DNA from: an uncultured Clostridiaceae bacterium
Lineage (GTDB): Bacteria > Bacillota > Clostridia > Lachnospirales > Lachnospiraceae
DNA length: 64,000 nucleotides
Direction of reading: 5' to 3'
Assembly: GCA_902477765.1 (NCBI GenBank)
Contig: CABSIM010000004.1
Span: 43,491-107,490 of the forward strand
In this document: positions 42,529 to 51,782 of the stretch, piece after piece
How positions within the stretch are numbered: the first letter of the stretch is position 1
Layout: each line of letters opens with the position of its first letter
Made by a program: the position numbers and the translations under genes
The notes under the pieces: generated by a model
Databases searched by the model: none
Seen by the model: only the letters and a program-made list of their open reading frames with translations
Told to the model about the DNA's origin: nothing

Positions 42529-42556
42529 TTGACTATTTAAATCAATATAGTAAAAT
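42529..42556 (+). promoter_or_regulatory. Promoter of the second amidohydrolase gene
   Basis: TTGACT (42529-42534) and TAAAAT (42551-42556) with a 16-base spacer lie ~60 bases before the start, in an AT-rich stretch. Confidence 0.6.
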
Positions 42557-42614
42557 AATTTTATATGTCAGAGCCGGCGAACGGCTGCCGGCTGAGAGGA
42601 AAGGAAGGAACAAA

Positions 42615-43796
42615 ATGGAAACACAGATGATTCGTTCAATAGTAAGTGAGTGGGAAGAGAAACTTAAGGATATCCGGCACTACCTCCATGAAAATCCGGA
42701 GCTTTCGTTTGAAGAGTATGAGACCGCGGAATATATACGGAAACAGTTAAAGGATATGGGACTCCGTATTCTGGATGGATTTGAAGGAACAAGTACGGTG
42801 GCTGTTCTGGAAGGGAATGAGCCGGGACCCTGTGTGGCATTCCGGGCGGATATTGACGCTCTGCCGGTTCAGGAGGAGAATGATCTGCCCTACAAATCCA
42901 GAAAACCCGGAGTTATGCATGCCTGCGGCCATGATACCCATACGGCATGCCTGCTCTGTCTGGCGGATATTTTCTCCAGCCACAGAGAACTGGTAAAAGG
43001 AAAAATCAAGTTTATTTTCCAGGCCGCTGAAGAAAAACTGCCCGGAGGAGCCCTGGGACTCTGCGAGGCAGGCGTTATGGATGATGTGGACATGATCTTC
43101 GGATTTCACTGCACGTCCGCCTATCCGGTGGGAACCATCACGGTATCCCCGGGAGCGGATTCTGCGGCCATCGGAATTTACGAGGTCAAGGTAAAAGGAT
43201 ACGGCGGACACGGAAGTGCTCCCCATAAGGCAAAGAACCCGGTGCCCGTGGCATGCATGGTGGGTTCTGCCCTTAACCAGATTCTGGCGGAAAAGAAGGA
43301 CCCGGCATCCTGCGGCGTCTTTACGGTGGCTTATATGAACGGAGGCCGCTACCCCAACATCATAACGGATGAAGTGACTCTGGGCGGCAACATCAGAACG
43401 CTGGACAACGATCTGATTCTTCAGATTTTTGATCAGGTGCGGAACATCAGCAAAGGCATCTGTGAAGGAATGGGATGCTGCTGTGAAGTGTCCACCAGCA
43501 TCGGATATCAGGCCACCATCAACGTGGAAAAATATGTGGATGTCATCAAGGAAGCGGTGAAAGAACTGGGATATGTTCATGAAGACAAGCCGGTATCTTT
43601 CGGCGGCGAAGATTTCAGCTACTATCTGCTGAAAAAGCCGGGAGCATATTTCCATGTGGGAATGGCGGATCCGGAAAATCCGGTGACATTTTCTCCCCAT
43701 CACAACGGCTGCTTCCAGCTGGATGAGCGCGGACTCAGAGTTGCGCTGGAGATGGAACTGGCCACCTATCTGAAAGCGCTGGAAATGATTCGGTGA
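42615..43796 (+). CDS. M20 family amidohydrolase, hippurate/N-acyl amino acid hydrolase-like
   Basis: 393 residues from the ATG at 42615, behind GGAAGGAA. The motifs RADIDALPVQEENDLPYKS, VMHACGHDTHTACLL, FIFQAAEEKLPGGA and GYGGHGSAPHKAKNPV place it in the M20D group, with the bimetal-site Cys and His in HACGHDTH. Members remove acyl groups from amino acids or related amides. It is only distantly like the amidohydrolase at 39254. A DUF1576 membrane protein follows and could be the matching transporter; that is inference. Confidence 0.92.
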   Translation: METQMIRSIVSEWEEKLKDIRHYLHENPELSFEEYETAEYIRKQLKDMGLRILDGFEGTSTVAVLEGNEPGPCVAFRADIDALPVQEENDLPYKSRKPGVMHACGHDTHTACLLCLADIFSSHRELVKGKIKFIFQAAEEKLPGGALGLCEAGVMDDVDMIFGFHCTSAYPVGTITVSPGADSAAIGIYEVKVKGYGGHGSAPHKAKNPVPVACMVGSALNQILAEKKDPASCGVFTVAYMNGGRYPNIITDEVTLGGNIRTLDNDLILQIFDQVRNISKGICEGMGCCCEVSTSIGYQATINVEKYVDVIKEAVKELGYVHEDKPVSFGGEDFSYYLLKKPGAYFHVGMADPENPVTFSPHHNGCFQLDERGLRVALEMELATYLKALEMIR

Positions 43797-43898
43797 GAAG
43801 GAAAAATTTCCGCTTTTTCTCTCGGGGATTTTCATGTATAATGAAAGGTGGACATAAAACAAAACAGATATTTTTTGGAGGAAAGGAATCAAAGCTGT

Positions 43899-45179
43899 AT
43901 GGCCAGAGGGCGAACATTGACCAGAAAACAGAAATTCGGGATTCTGTCCCTGATACCGGTTTATTTTATCATTATGGGACTGCTGCTGCAGCCTGTCGGT
44001 GAGATCATTCCCGGACTTATATCCATTATCCGGGAGCCGGATTTCCTGATCACGGACTACATGATCATAGGCGGCAGAGGGGCGGCACTGGTAAATGCCG
44101 GGCTTCTGGGGCTTGTGGCACTGGGAATTCCCTATTTTCTGGATATGGAAATGGACGGACATACCATCACGTCCTGCTGTCTGATGTTCGGCTTCTCGCT
44201 GTTCGGAAAGAACCTGATGAATATCTGGACAATTCTTCTGGGTATCTATCTGTACGCCAGATATCACAAAATGCCGTTATCAAAATATGTGTATATCGGC
44301 CTGTACGGAACCAGCCTTTCCCCCATCATCACCCAGATCATGTACATTGCGGATCTGGCTCTGCCCGGGAGGCTGCTTCTGTGCTGCTTTACCGGTCTGG
44401 CCATCGGCTTTGTGCTTCCGCCCCTGTCTACCCATGTGCATTACGCTCATAAAGGATATTCTCTTTACAATGTGGGATTTGCGTCAGGGATCATTGCCAC
44501 GGTGATTGTTTCCCTGCTGAAATCCTTCGGCGTGACAACAGAATCCCGGCTGATCTGGTCCACGGGGAACAACCAGCTGTTTTTTATGATTCTTGGGGGC
44601 CTTTTTACGGCCATGGCCCTGGCTGCACTCTGGTGGGGCGGAAAGGAAGTCCTGGATGCCTATCAGCGGATTCTTGCAACGGATGGAATCGGAGGTACGG
44701 ATTATCTCCGGGATGGAGGAGGAGCCGCCACTATTTTCAACATGGCCATCAACGGCCTGTTTGCCACCTTTTTCGTGATCATGGTGGGCGGCGACCTGAA
44801 CGGTCCCACCATCGGTGGAATTTTCACCATCGTGGGATTCAGTTCCACGGGAAAACACCTGCGCAACATTGCTCCCATTATGCTGGGAGTCTGCATCGGC
44901 AGCCTTACCAAAGACTGGAACATCAATGATCCGTCGCCCATGCTGGCCCTTCTGTTTTCCACCACACTGGCGCCGGTGGCAGGCCGGTTCGGAATTCTGA
45001 TGGGACTCCTGGCAGGCTATCTGCATTCTTCCGTGGCACTTAACGTGGGAATCCTGTACGGAGGCATGAATCTTTACAACAACGGATTTGCCGGCGGTAT
45101 TGTGGCGATTTTCATGGTTCCGGTGATTCAGTCTGTCATGGACAGAAGAGCCCGTGCAAAAGAGGAACTTTCTCTGTAA
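43899..45179 (+). CDS. DUF1576 multi-pass membrane protein
   Basis: 426 residues from the ATG at 43899; GGAGGAAAGGA upstream is somewhat distant. About ten or more membrane helices arranged as two similar halves are visible. Features include YSLYNVGFASGIIATVIVSLLKSFG in the first half and HSSVALNVGILYGGMNLYNNGFAGGIVAIFMVP in the second. The repeated motif (YNxGFAxG) suggests an internal duplication as in transporters. The family DUF1576 has no proven function. It directly follows the amidohydrolase gene. Confidence 0.82.
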   Translation: MARGRTLTRKQKFGILSLIPVYFIIMGLLLQPVGEIIPGLISIIREPDFLITDYMIIGGRGAALVNAGLLGLVALGIPYFLDMEMDGHTITSCCLMFGFSLFGKNLMNIWTILLGIYLYARYHKMPLSKYVYIGLYGTSLSPIITQIMYIADLALPGRLLLCCFTGLAIGFVLPPLSTHVHYAHKGYSLYNVGFASGIIATVIVSLLKSFGVTTESRLIWSTGNNQLFFMILGGLFTAMALAALWWGGKEVLDAYQRILATDGIGGTDYLRDGGGAATIFNMAINGLFATFFVIMVGGDLNGPTIGGIFTIVGFSSTGKHLRNIAPIMLGVCIGSLTKDWNINDPSPMLALLFSTTLAPVAGRFGILMGLLAGYLHSSVALNVGILYGGMNLYNNGFAGGIVAIFMVPVIQSVMDRRARAKEELSL

Positions 45180-45226
45180 TCCGGCCTGTTTTTGACGGAT
45201 GCATTTAAAAAAAAACAAAAAAGCAG

Positions 45227-45254
45227 TTGACAAATTCAGAATTTTGATTAAAAT
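45227..45254 (+). promoter_or_regulatory. Promoter of the cstA leader
   Basis: TTGACA (45227-45232) and TAAAAT (45249-45254) have a 16-base spacer. The leader to the cstA start is about 500 bases, of which the T-box fills the first ~325. Confidence 0.7.
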
Positions 45255-45285
45255 ACAGAATTAATTCAACATTCAAATGTGATGA

Positions 45286-45590
45286 ACAGGACAGGACTTT
45301 CCGACAGAAGCCGTTTTCAGAGAGCTCCCGGCTGGTGCGAGGGAGCAGCGCGGAGGAAAGCCATCACCTGCCAGCAGTCCGGGTGAAACCCACAGCAGTA
45401 GTCCGGACCGGAAGCCCACCGTTAAAGGGGCATGCATTTTACCCGGCGCCGGATTCGGAATAAGCGCAGAGGCCGGGGGATGCAGCAGAGGGGCCGGGCT
45501 GCGCCGGCAAAAGAAGTGGTAACGCGGAGACAATCGGGTCTTCGTCTTCTTGCAGAAGGATCTGCGGGGGGACGGAGACCTTTTTAATTG
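45286..45590 (+). promoter_or_regulatory. T-box riboswitch upstream of cstA
   Basis: Stem I closes through GGACT (45294-45298) with AGTCC (45376-45380). Its tip has the T-box pattern AGAGA, GCTCCC (45324-45329), GGCTGGTGCGA, GGGAGC. The antiterminator pairs AAGAAG (45511-45516) with CTTCTT and GCGGAGAC (45524-45531) with GTCTTCGT (45538-45545). Between them is the seven-base bulge TGGTAAC, which would pair with the tRNA ACCA end. The competing terminator pairs GGTCTTCGTC (45537-45546) with GACGGAGACC (45571-45580), followed by TTTTT. The U of UGGU predicts a tRNA with A at position 73. The specifier codon is uncertain; GCC (Ala) at 45360-45362 and ATC (Ile) at 45363-45365 are candidates. Confidence 0.85.
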
Positions 45591-45762
45591 CGGCATGGGC
45601 TTTGCTGCATTGAATCGAAAAAGTGTTCCCGGAAAGGGGAGCACCACAGGATTCTGGCAGCGTCCACGCTTTGTCAGGATATCAAAGCGCTGAATCACTT
45701 TGGAAAAGGCCTGCGGATGTTCTTCAGATTTGTTTGAAAAAACATATAAAGGAGCAGATGTT

Positions 45763-47478
45763 ATGAATACACTGGTAATCGTTCTGATTGCAGCTGTATG
45801 CCTGTTTGCGGGATACAGTCTGTACGGCCGCTGGCTGGCCAATACATGGGGAATCGATCCGGCGGCAAAGACGCCGGCCTGTACACATGAAGACGGACAG
45901 GATTATGTCCCCACAGAAGGATGGATTGTTTTTTCCCATCAGTTCTCTTCCATTGCGGGTGCCGGCCCTGTGACAGGAGCCATTCAGGCCGCAGCGTTCG
46001 GCTGGCTTCCGGTTTTCCTCTGGATTATTGTGGGCGGTATTTTCTTCGGTGCTGTCACAGACTTCGGTGCACTTTACGCCAGCGTAAAGAACGAAGGAAA
46101 ATCCATGGGTCTGCTGATTGAGAAGTACATAGGGAAAACAGGCAGAAAACTGTTCCTGCTGTTCTGCTGGCTGTTTACGCTTCTTGTAATCGCAGCGTTT
46201 GCCGACATGGTGGCAGGCACGTTCAACGCCTACACGGCAGTGGACGGCGAGACTGTGCTGGCAGAAGCTGCCAGAGTCAACGGCGCGGCAGGTTCCATTT
46301 CCATTCTGTTTATTGTACTGGCCATGGTGTTCGGCCTGATTCAGAAGAAGTTCGGTCTGAAAGGCTGGAAAGAAGCTGCAGTCGGCCTGGTCTGCACGCT
46401 GGCAGCTCTGGCAGCCGGTATGGCATACCCGCTGATCGGAGGAAAGGATGCATGGATCGGATTTACCTTTGCCTATATCTTCCTGGCATCCGTGCTTCCC
46501 ATGTGGCTTCTGAAACAGCCCCGTGACTATATGACCACATTTATGTTTGCAGGAATGATCATCGGAGCAGTGGCAGGAATTCTGGTGGCACATCCGTCCA
46601 TGAACCTTCCGGCATTTACCGGTTTCCACAATCAGGGACTGGGTGATCTGTTCCCCATTCTGTTTGTGACTGTGGCCTGCGGTGCCGTATCCGGTTTCCA
46701 CAGCCTGGTTTCCTCCGGTACCTCTTCCAAGACGGTTGCCAATGAAAAAGATATGCTGAAAGTCGGATACGGAGCCATGGTTCTCGAAAGTCTTCTGGCC
46801 GTACTGGCCCTGTGCATTGCAGGAGCGGCAGCGGCAGCAGACGGAACCGCAGCAGTGGGAACTCCGTTCCAGATCTTCTCAGGCGGTGTCGCCGGCCTTC
46901 TGGAAATGTTCGGAATTCCGGTCTATGTGGCTCAGTGCTTTATGACCATGTGTGTATCCGCGCTGGCTCTTACCAGTCTGGATGCAGTGGCAAGAATCGG
47001 AAGGATGTCTTTCCAGGAACTGTTCAGTGTGGATGACATGGAGCATGCGGAAGGCTGGAGAAAGGTTCTCTGCAATAAATATTTCTCCACAATCATCACG
47101 CTGGCATTCGGATATATTCTTACCAGAATCGGTTACTCCAATATCTGGCCGCTGTTCGGCAGTGCAAACCAGCTTCTGAGTGCACTGGTACTGATTACAC
47201 TCTGCGTATTCCTGAAGGTCACAGGAAGAGAGAACAGAACCTTATTCCCGCCGTTAATCATCATGCTCTGTGTTACATTCACCGCTCTGGTGGAAAGAAC
47301 CATCGGACTGGTTCAGGCTTTCGGCGCAGGAACTGCTGTTTTCATGGTGGAAGGACTTCAGCTGATCATTGCGGTTCTCCTTATGATCCTCGGCGTGATC
47401 ATCGTGGTAAATTCCGGAAAGGAACTGTTTCATAAGAAGAACGCATCCCGGGAAGATTCACGCCCGGCCAGAGCATAG
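45763..47478 (+). CDS. cstA: CstA family carbon starvation/peptide or pyruvate transporter
   Basis: 571 residues from the ATG at 45763, behind AAAGGAG. Many membrane helices are present, with the CstA core: TEGWIVFSHQFSSIAGAGPVTGAIQAA, TDFGALYASVKNEGKSMG, and GFHSLVSSGTSSKTV. CstA proteins have been linked to uptake of peptides and to pyruvate transport; the shorter length is typical of Clostridia. The leader RNA is a T-box, so expression should rise when an amino acid is scarce. This favours a role in peptide or amino acid uptake here. Confidence 0.94.
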   Translation: MNTLVIVLIAAVCLFAGYSLYGRWLANTWGIDPAAKTPACTHEDGQDYVPTEGWIVFSHQFSSIAGAGPVTGAIQAAAFGWLPVFLWIIVGGIFFGAVTDFGALYASVKNEGKSMGLLIEKYIGKTGRKLFLLFCWLFTLLVIAAFADMVAGTFNAYTAVDGETVLAEAARVNGAAGSISILFIVLAMVFGLIQKKFGLKGWKEAAVGLVCTLAALAAGMAYPLIGGKDAWIGFTFAYIFLASVLPMWLLKQPRDYMTTFMFAGMIIGAVAGILVAHPSMNLPAFTGFHNQGLGDLFPILFVTVACGAVSGFHSLVSSGTSSKTVANEKDMLKVGYGAMVLESLLAVLALCIAGAAAAADGTAAVGTPFQIFSGGVAGLLEMFGIPVYVAQCFMTMCVSALALTSLDAVARIGRMSFQELFSVDDMEHAEGWRKVLCNKYFSTIITLAFGYILTRIGYSNIWPLFGSANQLLSALVLITLCVFLKVTGRENRTLFPPLIIMLCVTFTALVERTIGLVQAFGAGTAVFMVEGLQLIIAVLLMILGVIIVVNSGKELFHKKNASREDSRPARA

Positions 47479-47616
47479 GTGGAAAACAAAAAAGAGAGTT
47501 CCGTTATAAGACAGAGAAAAACTGTTATAATATAATAAGAAAAGACAGAAATGATATAAAATCAGAATACGGACATGCCGGGAGAACATGAGCTCTCTGC
47601 GGCAAAGAACAGAAGA

Positions 47617-47660
47617 AGCCGGAAATGTCCTGCAGAAGCAGGGGCATTTCCGGCTTTCCT
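47617..47660 (+). terminator. Terminator after cstA
   Basis: AGCCGGAAATG (47617-47627) pairs with CATTTCCGGCT (47645-47655), with further pairing inside (CCTGC/GCAGG), followed by TTCCTTCT. The remaining gap holds only the next promoter. Confidence 0.8.
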
Positions 47661-47691
47661 TCTGCAGACAGAGGCTTTCTGTATTTTCCGG

Positions 47692-47720
47692 TTGCCCGGG
47701 CCAGGCAGATCCGGTATAAT
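47692..47720 (+). promoter_or_regulatory. Promoter of the flavodiiron gene
   Basis: TTGCCC (47692-47697) and TATAAT (47715-47720) are 17 bases apart, 70 bases before the start. Confidence 0.65.
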
Positions 47721-47790
47721 TTCTGTGAGAAACCGTCTGGTGCGGCTGCGCGGCGGCCGGTAAGACAGATTTGAAATCAGGAGGAACGAT

Positions 47791-50355
47791 ATGGATCCAA
47801 TCAGACTGAGAGAAAATTTTTACTGGACCGGTATCCAGGATACAGAACTGCGGGTATTTGACATTATCATGTATACAGAATTCGGTACCACCTATAATTC
47901 CTATGTCCTGAAAACCGGAGGAAGAACCATTCTGTTTGAGACGGCAAAGGAAAAATTCTTTGACGAATATCTGGAGGAACTGAAGCAGATCATTGATGTG
48001 ACGGCCATTGATTATCTGGTGGTGAGCCATACGGAACCGGACCATGCCGGCAGTGTGGAGCGGCTCCTGAAATACAGCCCCCAGATGAAGATTGTGGCCA
48101 CAGCCTGCGCCGTCAGCTTCCTGAAGGAGATTGTAAACGGGGATTTTGTGAGCCTTGCGGTAAAGGACGGCCAGGAAATGAAGATCGGAAATCACACACT
48201 TCAGTTTTTCCTGGTGCCCAACCTTCACTGGCCGGATACCATGTATACCTTTATTCAGGAAGAACAGGTGCTGGTAACCTGCGATTCCTTCGGGTCCCAT
48301 TACTGCCTGCCGGAAGTGGTCTCCACGGCAATCCGCAGTGAAGAGGATTACAGGAAAGCCCTGAAATATTATTTTGACTGTATCATAGGCCCGTTCAGAC
48401 CGTTTATGCTGAAAGCCCTGAACCGCATTGAAGATCTGGATATCACGATGATCTGTACCGGACATGGCCCCGTACTTGTGGGCGACAGAATCCGGCAGGT
48501 GATGGGGCTGTACAGGGAATGGTCGGAGCCGCAGGCCCGCGGGGAGCGGAAAACCGTGGTGATCCCCTATGTGAGCGCTTACGGCTATACGGGAATGCTG
48601 GCTGAAAAGATTGCTGAAGGCGTCCGGGACAGCGGAGATGTGGATGTCCGCGTGTATGATATGGTAACGGCAGACAGAGCGGAAGTAAATGCGGAGATTC
48701 TGAAGGCAGACGGATTTCTGCTGGGTACTCCCACCATCGTGGGGGATGCCCTGCGTCCCATGTGGGAACTGACTCTGGACATGTTTCCGGCAACCCACGG
48801 AGGAAAACATGCCGGCGTGTTCGGAAGCTACGGATGGAGCGGAGAGGGCGTACCGAATCTGACGGAACGGCTGAAGCACCGGTATCTGAAGACGGAAGAA
48901 GGTTTCCGCGTCAGGTTCCGTCCGTCAGAAACGGATCTGACAGAAGCCTATGAATACGGCTATCGTTTTGGATGCAGAGTGCTGGAGAAAGAAGCCGTGA
49001 TTCCCCATAAAAAAGGCGGAAAAAGCCTTGTGAAGTGCCTGGTGTGCGGAGAAATCTTTGACAGCTCCCTTGAGATATGCCCGGTATGCGGAGTGGGAAA
49101 AGAGAATTTCGTGCCGGTGGATGAGGAAGAAAGCGGAGTGATCCGTGATACACAGGAAAACTATGTGATCCTTGGCAACGGAGCAGCCGGATTCCAGGCG
49201 GCTAAAGCCATCCGGGAAAGGGACAGGACAGGAAAGATCGTGATGATATCGGAAGAACCGTATGCTTCCTATAACCGTCCCATGCTTACAAAGTCCATTG
49301 TGGCGGGACTGGAACCGGAGCAGATTGCCATGGCAGAACCATCCTGGTATGACGAAAACCATATTGTCCAGATGCTGGGAAAAAGGATTCAGTCTGTGGA
49401 TACGGAAGCCAGAACAGTTCTTCTGGAAGACGGAGCCGGGATCCCCTATACGCGTCTGATCTATGCCCTCGGAAGTGAGTGCTTTATTCCGCCCATCAAA
49501 GGTGCGGATCTGCCCGGTGTGACGGCGATCCGGCGGCTGGATGACACCAGGAAAGTGGAAGTTCTGATGAAACAGGCAAAGCATGCCGTAGTCATCGGCG
49601 GCGGAGTTCTGGGACTGGAAGCCGCCTGGGAACTGAAAAAGGCCGGTCTTCAGGTGACGGTGCTGGAAGCAGCGCCGGTTCTTATGGGACGGCAGCTGGA
49701 CCAGGGAGCCGCGGATCTTCTGAAAGAACTGGCTCTGAAACAGGGAATCCGGATTATTACCGGTGCCGCCATTGCAGAGATCGAGAACTCCGGAGAAAAC
49801 AGCGGTGCAGCTTCCCGCGTGTGTGCCGTACGCCTGGAGTCAGGAGAGCGGTATCCGGCGGAGCTGGTGATTATTTCCGCCGGAGTCAGAGCAAACCTGG
49901 GTCTGGCTGCGTCCATGGGACTGAAAACAGGAAAAGGCGTAATCGTAAATTCCAGGATGGAAACGGGACTGGAAGGCGTGTATGCCTGCGGAGACTGTGC
50001 AGAATATCAGGGCATGAACTTCGGAATCTGGCCTCAGGCTGTGGAGGAAGGAAAAGTTGCGGGCGCCAATGCGGCGGGGGATTCCCTGGAATATGTGCCG
50101 GTTTCTCCTGCTCTGACGTTCCACGGAATGAATACGGCGCTGTTTTCCGCCGGCGATAACGGAAAGAATCCGGATCTTTTTTACAAGACTGTGGAATACC
50201 GGGATATGGGAAAGGGAAGATACCGTAAATATTTCTTCCTGAACAACCGTCTCTGCGGAGTGATTCTTCTTGGAGATCTGTCAGACATGGCAGCTGCGGT
50301 CAGGGCGCTGGAGGACCATGTCAGTGATCAGGAACTGGCGGCGCGCCTTAGCTGA
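47791..50355 (+). CDS. Class F flavodiiron protein: diiron, flavodoxin, rubredoxin and NADH reductase in one chain
   Basis: 854 residues carrying a whole electron chain. Residues 1-245 are the metallo-beta-lactamase-like diiron domain, with ligands HTEPDH (80-85), His146, Asp165 and His225. Residues 252-395 are flavodoxin (VSAYGYTGMLAEKIAEG; GTPTIVGDALRPMW) binding FMN. Residues 411-437 are a short rubredoxin-like knuckle with Cys416, 419, 431 and 434. From about 455 comes an FAD/NAD(P)H reductase (VILGNGAAGFQAA, VVIGGGVLGLEAAWEL, GVYACGDCAEY). Such proteins take electrons from NADH and reduce O2 to water or NO to N2O, protecting anaerobes. It forms a single-gene unit with AGGAGG ahead of its start. 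Confidence 0.96.
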   Translation: MDPIRLRENFYWTGIQDTELRVFDIIMYTEFGTTYNSYVLKTGGRTILFETAKEKFFDEYLEELKQIIDVTAIDYLVVSHTEPDHAGSVERLLKYSPQMKIVATACAVSFLKEIVNGDFVSLAVKDGQEMKIGNHTLQFFLVPNLHWPDTMYTFIQEEQVLVTCDSFGSHYCLPEVVSTAIRSEEDYRKALKYYFDCIIGPFRPFMLKALNRIEDLDITMICTGHGPVLVGDRIRQVMGLYREWSEPQARGERKTVVIPYVSAYGYTGMLAEKIAEGVRDSGDVDVRVYDMVTADRAEVNAEILKADGFLLGTPTIVGDALRPMWELTLDMFPATHGGKHAGVFGSYGWSGEGVPNLTERLKHRYLKTEEGFRVRFRPSETDLTEAYEYGYRFGCRVLEKEAVIPHKKGGKSLVKCLVCGEIFDSSLEICPVCGVGKENFVPVDEEESGVIRDTQENYVILGNGAAGFQAAKAIRERDRTGKIVMISEEPYASYNRPMLTKSIVAGLEPEQIAMAEPSWYDENHIVQMLGKRIQSVDTEARTVLLEDGAGIPYTRLIYALGSECFIPPIKGADLPGVTAIRRLDDTRKVEVLMKQAKHAVVIGGGVLGLEAAWELKKAGLQVTVLEAAPVLMGRQLDQGAADLLKELALKQGIRIITGAAIAEIENSGENSGAASRVCAVRLESGERYPAELVIISAGVRANLGLAASMGLKTGKGVIVNSRMETGLEGVYACGDCAEYQGMNFGIWPQAVEEGKVAGANAAGDSLEYVPVSPALTFHGMNTALFSAGDNGKNPDLFYKTVEYRDMGKGRYRKYFFLNNRLCGVILLGDLSDMAAAVRALEDHVSDQELAARLS

Positions 50356-50526
50356 AAATCGTATGAAAAGTGTCCGTCCTCCGGTCTGTCCGCATCCGCA
50401 GAAACGGAAAAAAGAACCGGATCGGAACAATGACACGGCCCTCTGAAGGGCAGCGGGGAAAACCGGCAGAATCTTACAGAATCTTTAATTTTTTTGTAAG
50501 AGACCCTACCGGTTTTCCTTATTTTA

Positions 50527-50535
50527 TGGTACAAT
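50527..50535 (+). promoter_or_regulatory. Extended -10 promoter of glgCD
   Basis: TGG directly precedes TACAAT (50530-50535). No clear -35 is seen. Confidence 0.5.
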
Positions 50536-50573
50536 TTCCCTGTAATATTTTTTAAAATTCAGGGGGGAAAACT

Positions 50574-51782
50574 ATGGCAAAAGAAATGGTAGCAATGCTT
50601 CTTGCCGGAGGCCAGGGGTCCAGGCTGTATGCATTGACTCAGAAGCTGGCCAAACCCGCAGTCCCTTTTGGAGGAAAGTACAGAATCATTGACTTTCCGC
50701 TGTCCAACTGCGTAAATTCCGGCATAGATACGGTGGGAATTCTGACTCAGTATCAGCCCATGGTACTGAATGAGTATATCGGAAACGGACAGCCCTGGGA
50801 TCTGGACCGTCTTTACGGGGGAGTACATATTCTGCCGCCTTACCAGCAGGCCAGCGGTTCTGACTGGTATAAGGGGACAGCCAATGCCATCTATCAGAAT
50901 ATCTCGTTTATTGAGCGTTACAATCCTCAGTATGTGATCATCCTGTCCGGTGATCAGATCTGCAAGCAGGATTACAGTGATTTCCTGAAGTTTCACAAGG
51001 AAAAGGGAGCCGAGTTCAGTGTGGCGGTCATGGAGGTTCCGTGGGAGGAGGCATCCCGTTTCGGTCTGATGGTGGCGGATGCGGATGACAGAATCACGGA
51101 ATTTCAGGAAAAACCCAAGAATCCCAAATCCAATCTGGCATCCATGGGAATTTATATTTTCAACTGGGATATTCTGAAAAAATATCTGATTGAGGATGAA
51201 CAGGATCCCAGCTCTGAAAATGACTTCGGCAACAACATCATTCCCAACCTTCTGAAAGACGGCCGGAAGATGTATGCATACCATTTCAACGGATACTGGA
51301 AGGACGTGGGAACCATCTCTTCCCTCTGGGAAGCCAACATGGAAGTTCTGGATCCGGAACACAGCGGCATCAACCTGTTTGAGGACAACTGGAAAATATA
51401 CAGCCGCAACAGCGGTATGACCGGTCATAAAATCGGAACCTGTGCGGAAGTGGAAAACAGCATGATCACCGACGGATGCCGGGTGGACGGAAAGGTCAGA
51501 CATTCCATCCTGTTTGCCGGGGTAAAAGTAGAGAAAGGTGCCAGAGTTGAGGATGCAGTCGTCATGGGCGGAACGGTGATCCGGTCCGGAGCCGTGGTGG
51601 AACACTGCATTATTGCAGAAAACGTTGTGATCGGCGAAAATGCCGTGGTGGGCGCCATGCCTGCGGACGGGGTTCAGGGTGTTGCCACTGTCGGGTCCGG
51701 CGTGGAGATCGGCAGAAATGCGAAGATCGGCCCCAATGCCATGGTCAGAGAGAATGTAAAGGATGGTGAAGAACAATGGTAA
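50574..51782 (+). CDS. glgC: Glucose-1-phosphate adenylyltransferase, catalytic subunit
   Basis: 402 residues. It makes ADP-glucose from glucose-1-phosphate and ATP, the committed step of glycogen synthesis. The nucleotide site LLAGGQGSRLYALTQKLAKPAVPFGGKYRIIDFPLSNC and the C-terminal left-handed beta-helix with hexapeptide repeats are complete. It overlaps glgD by seven bases. AGGGGGG stands ahead of its start. Confidence 0.97.
   Translation: MAKEMVAMLLAGGQGSRLYALTQKLAKPAVPFGGKYRIIDFPLSNCVNSGIDTVGILTQYQPMVLNEYIGNGQPWDLDRLYGGVHILPPYQQASGSDWYKGTANAIYQNISFIERYNPQYVIILSGDQICKQDYSDFLKFHKEKGAEFSVAVMEVPWEEASRFGLMVADADDRITEFQEKPKNPKSNLASMGIYIFNWDILKKYLIEDEQDPSSENDFGNNIIPNLLKDGRKMYAYHFNGYWKDVGTISSLWEANMEVLDPEHSGINLFEDNWKIYSRNSGMTGHKIGTCAEVENSMITDGCRVDGKVRHSILFAGVKVEKGARVEDAVVMGGTVIRSGAVVEHCIIAENVVIGENAVVGAMPADGVQGVATVGSGVEIGRNAKIGPNAMVRENVKDGEEQW

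Noticed and set aside
42747..44267. 506-residue minus-strand open frame
   Set aside because: It is antisense to the second amidohydrolase and the DUF1576 gene; no motif and no ribosome-binding site.
45273..45842. 189-residue minus-strand open frame
   Set aside because: It covers the T-box leader of cstA in antisense; the RNA structure explains the sequence better.
47458..48879. 473-residue minus-strand open frame
   Set aside because: It is antisense to the flavodiiron gene and crosses the cstA terminator and the flavodiiron promoter.
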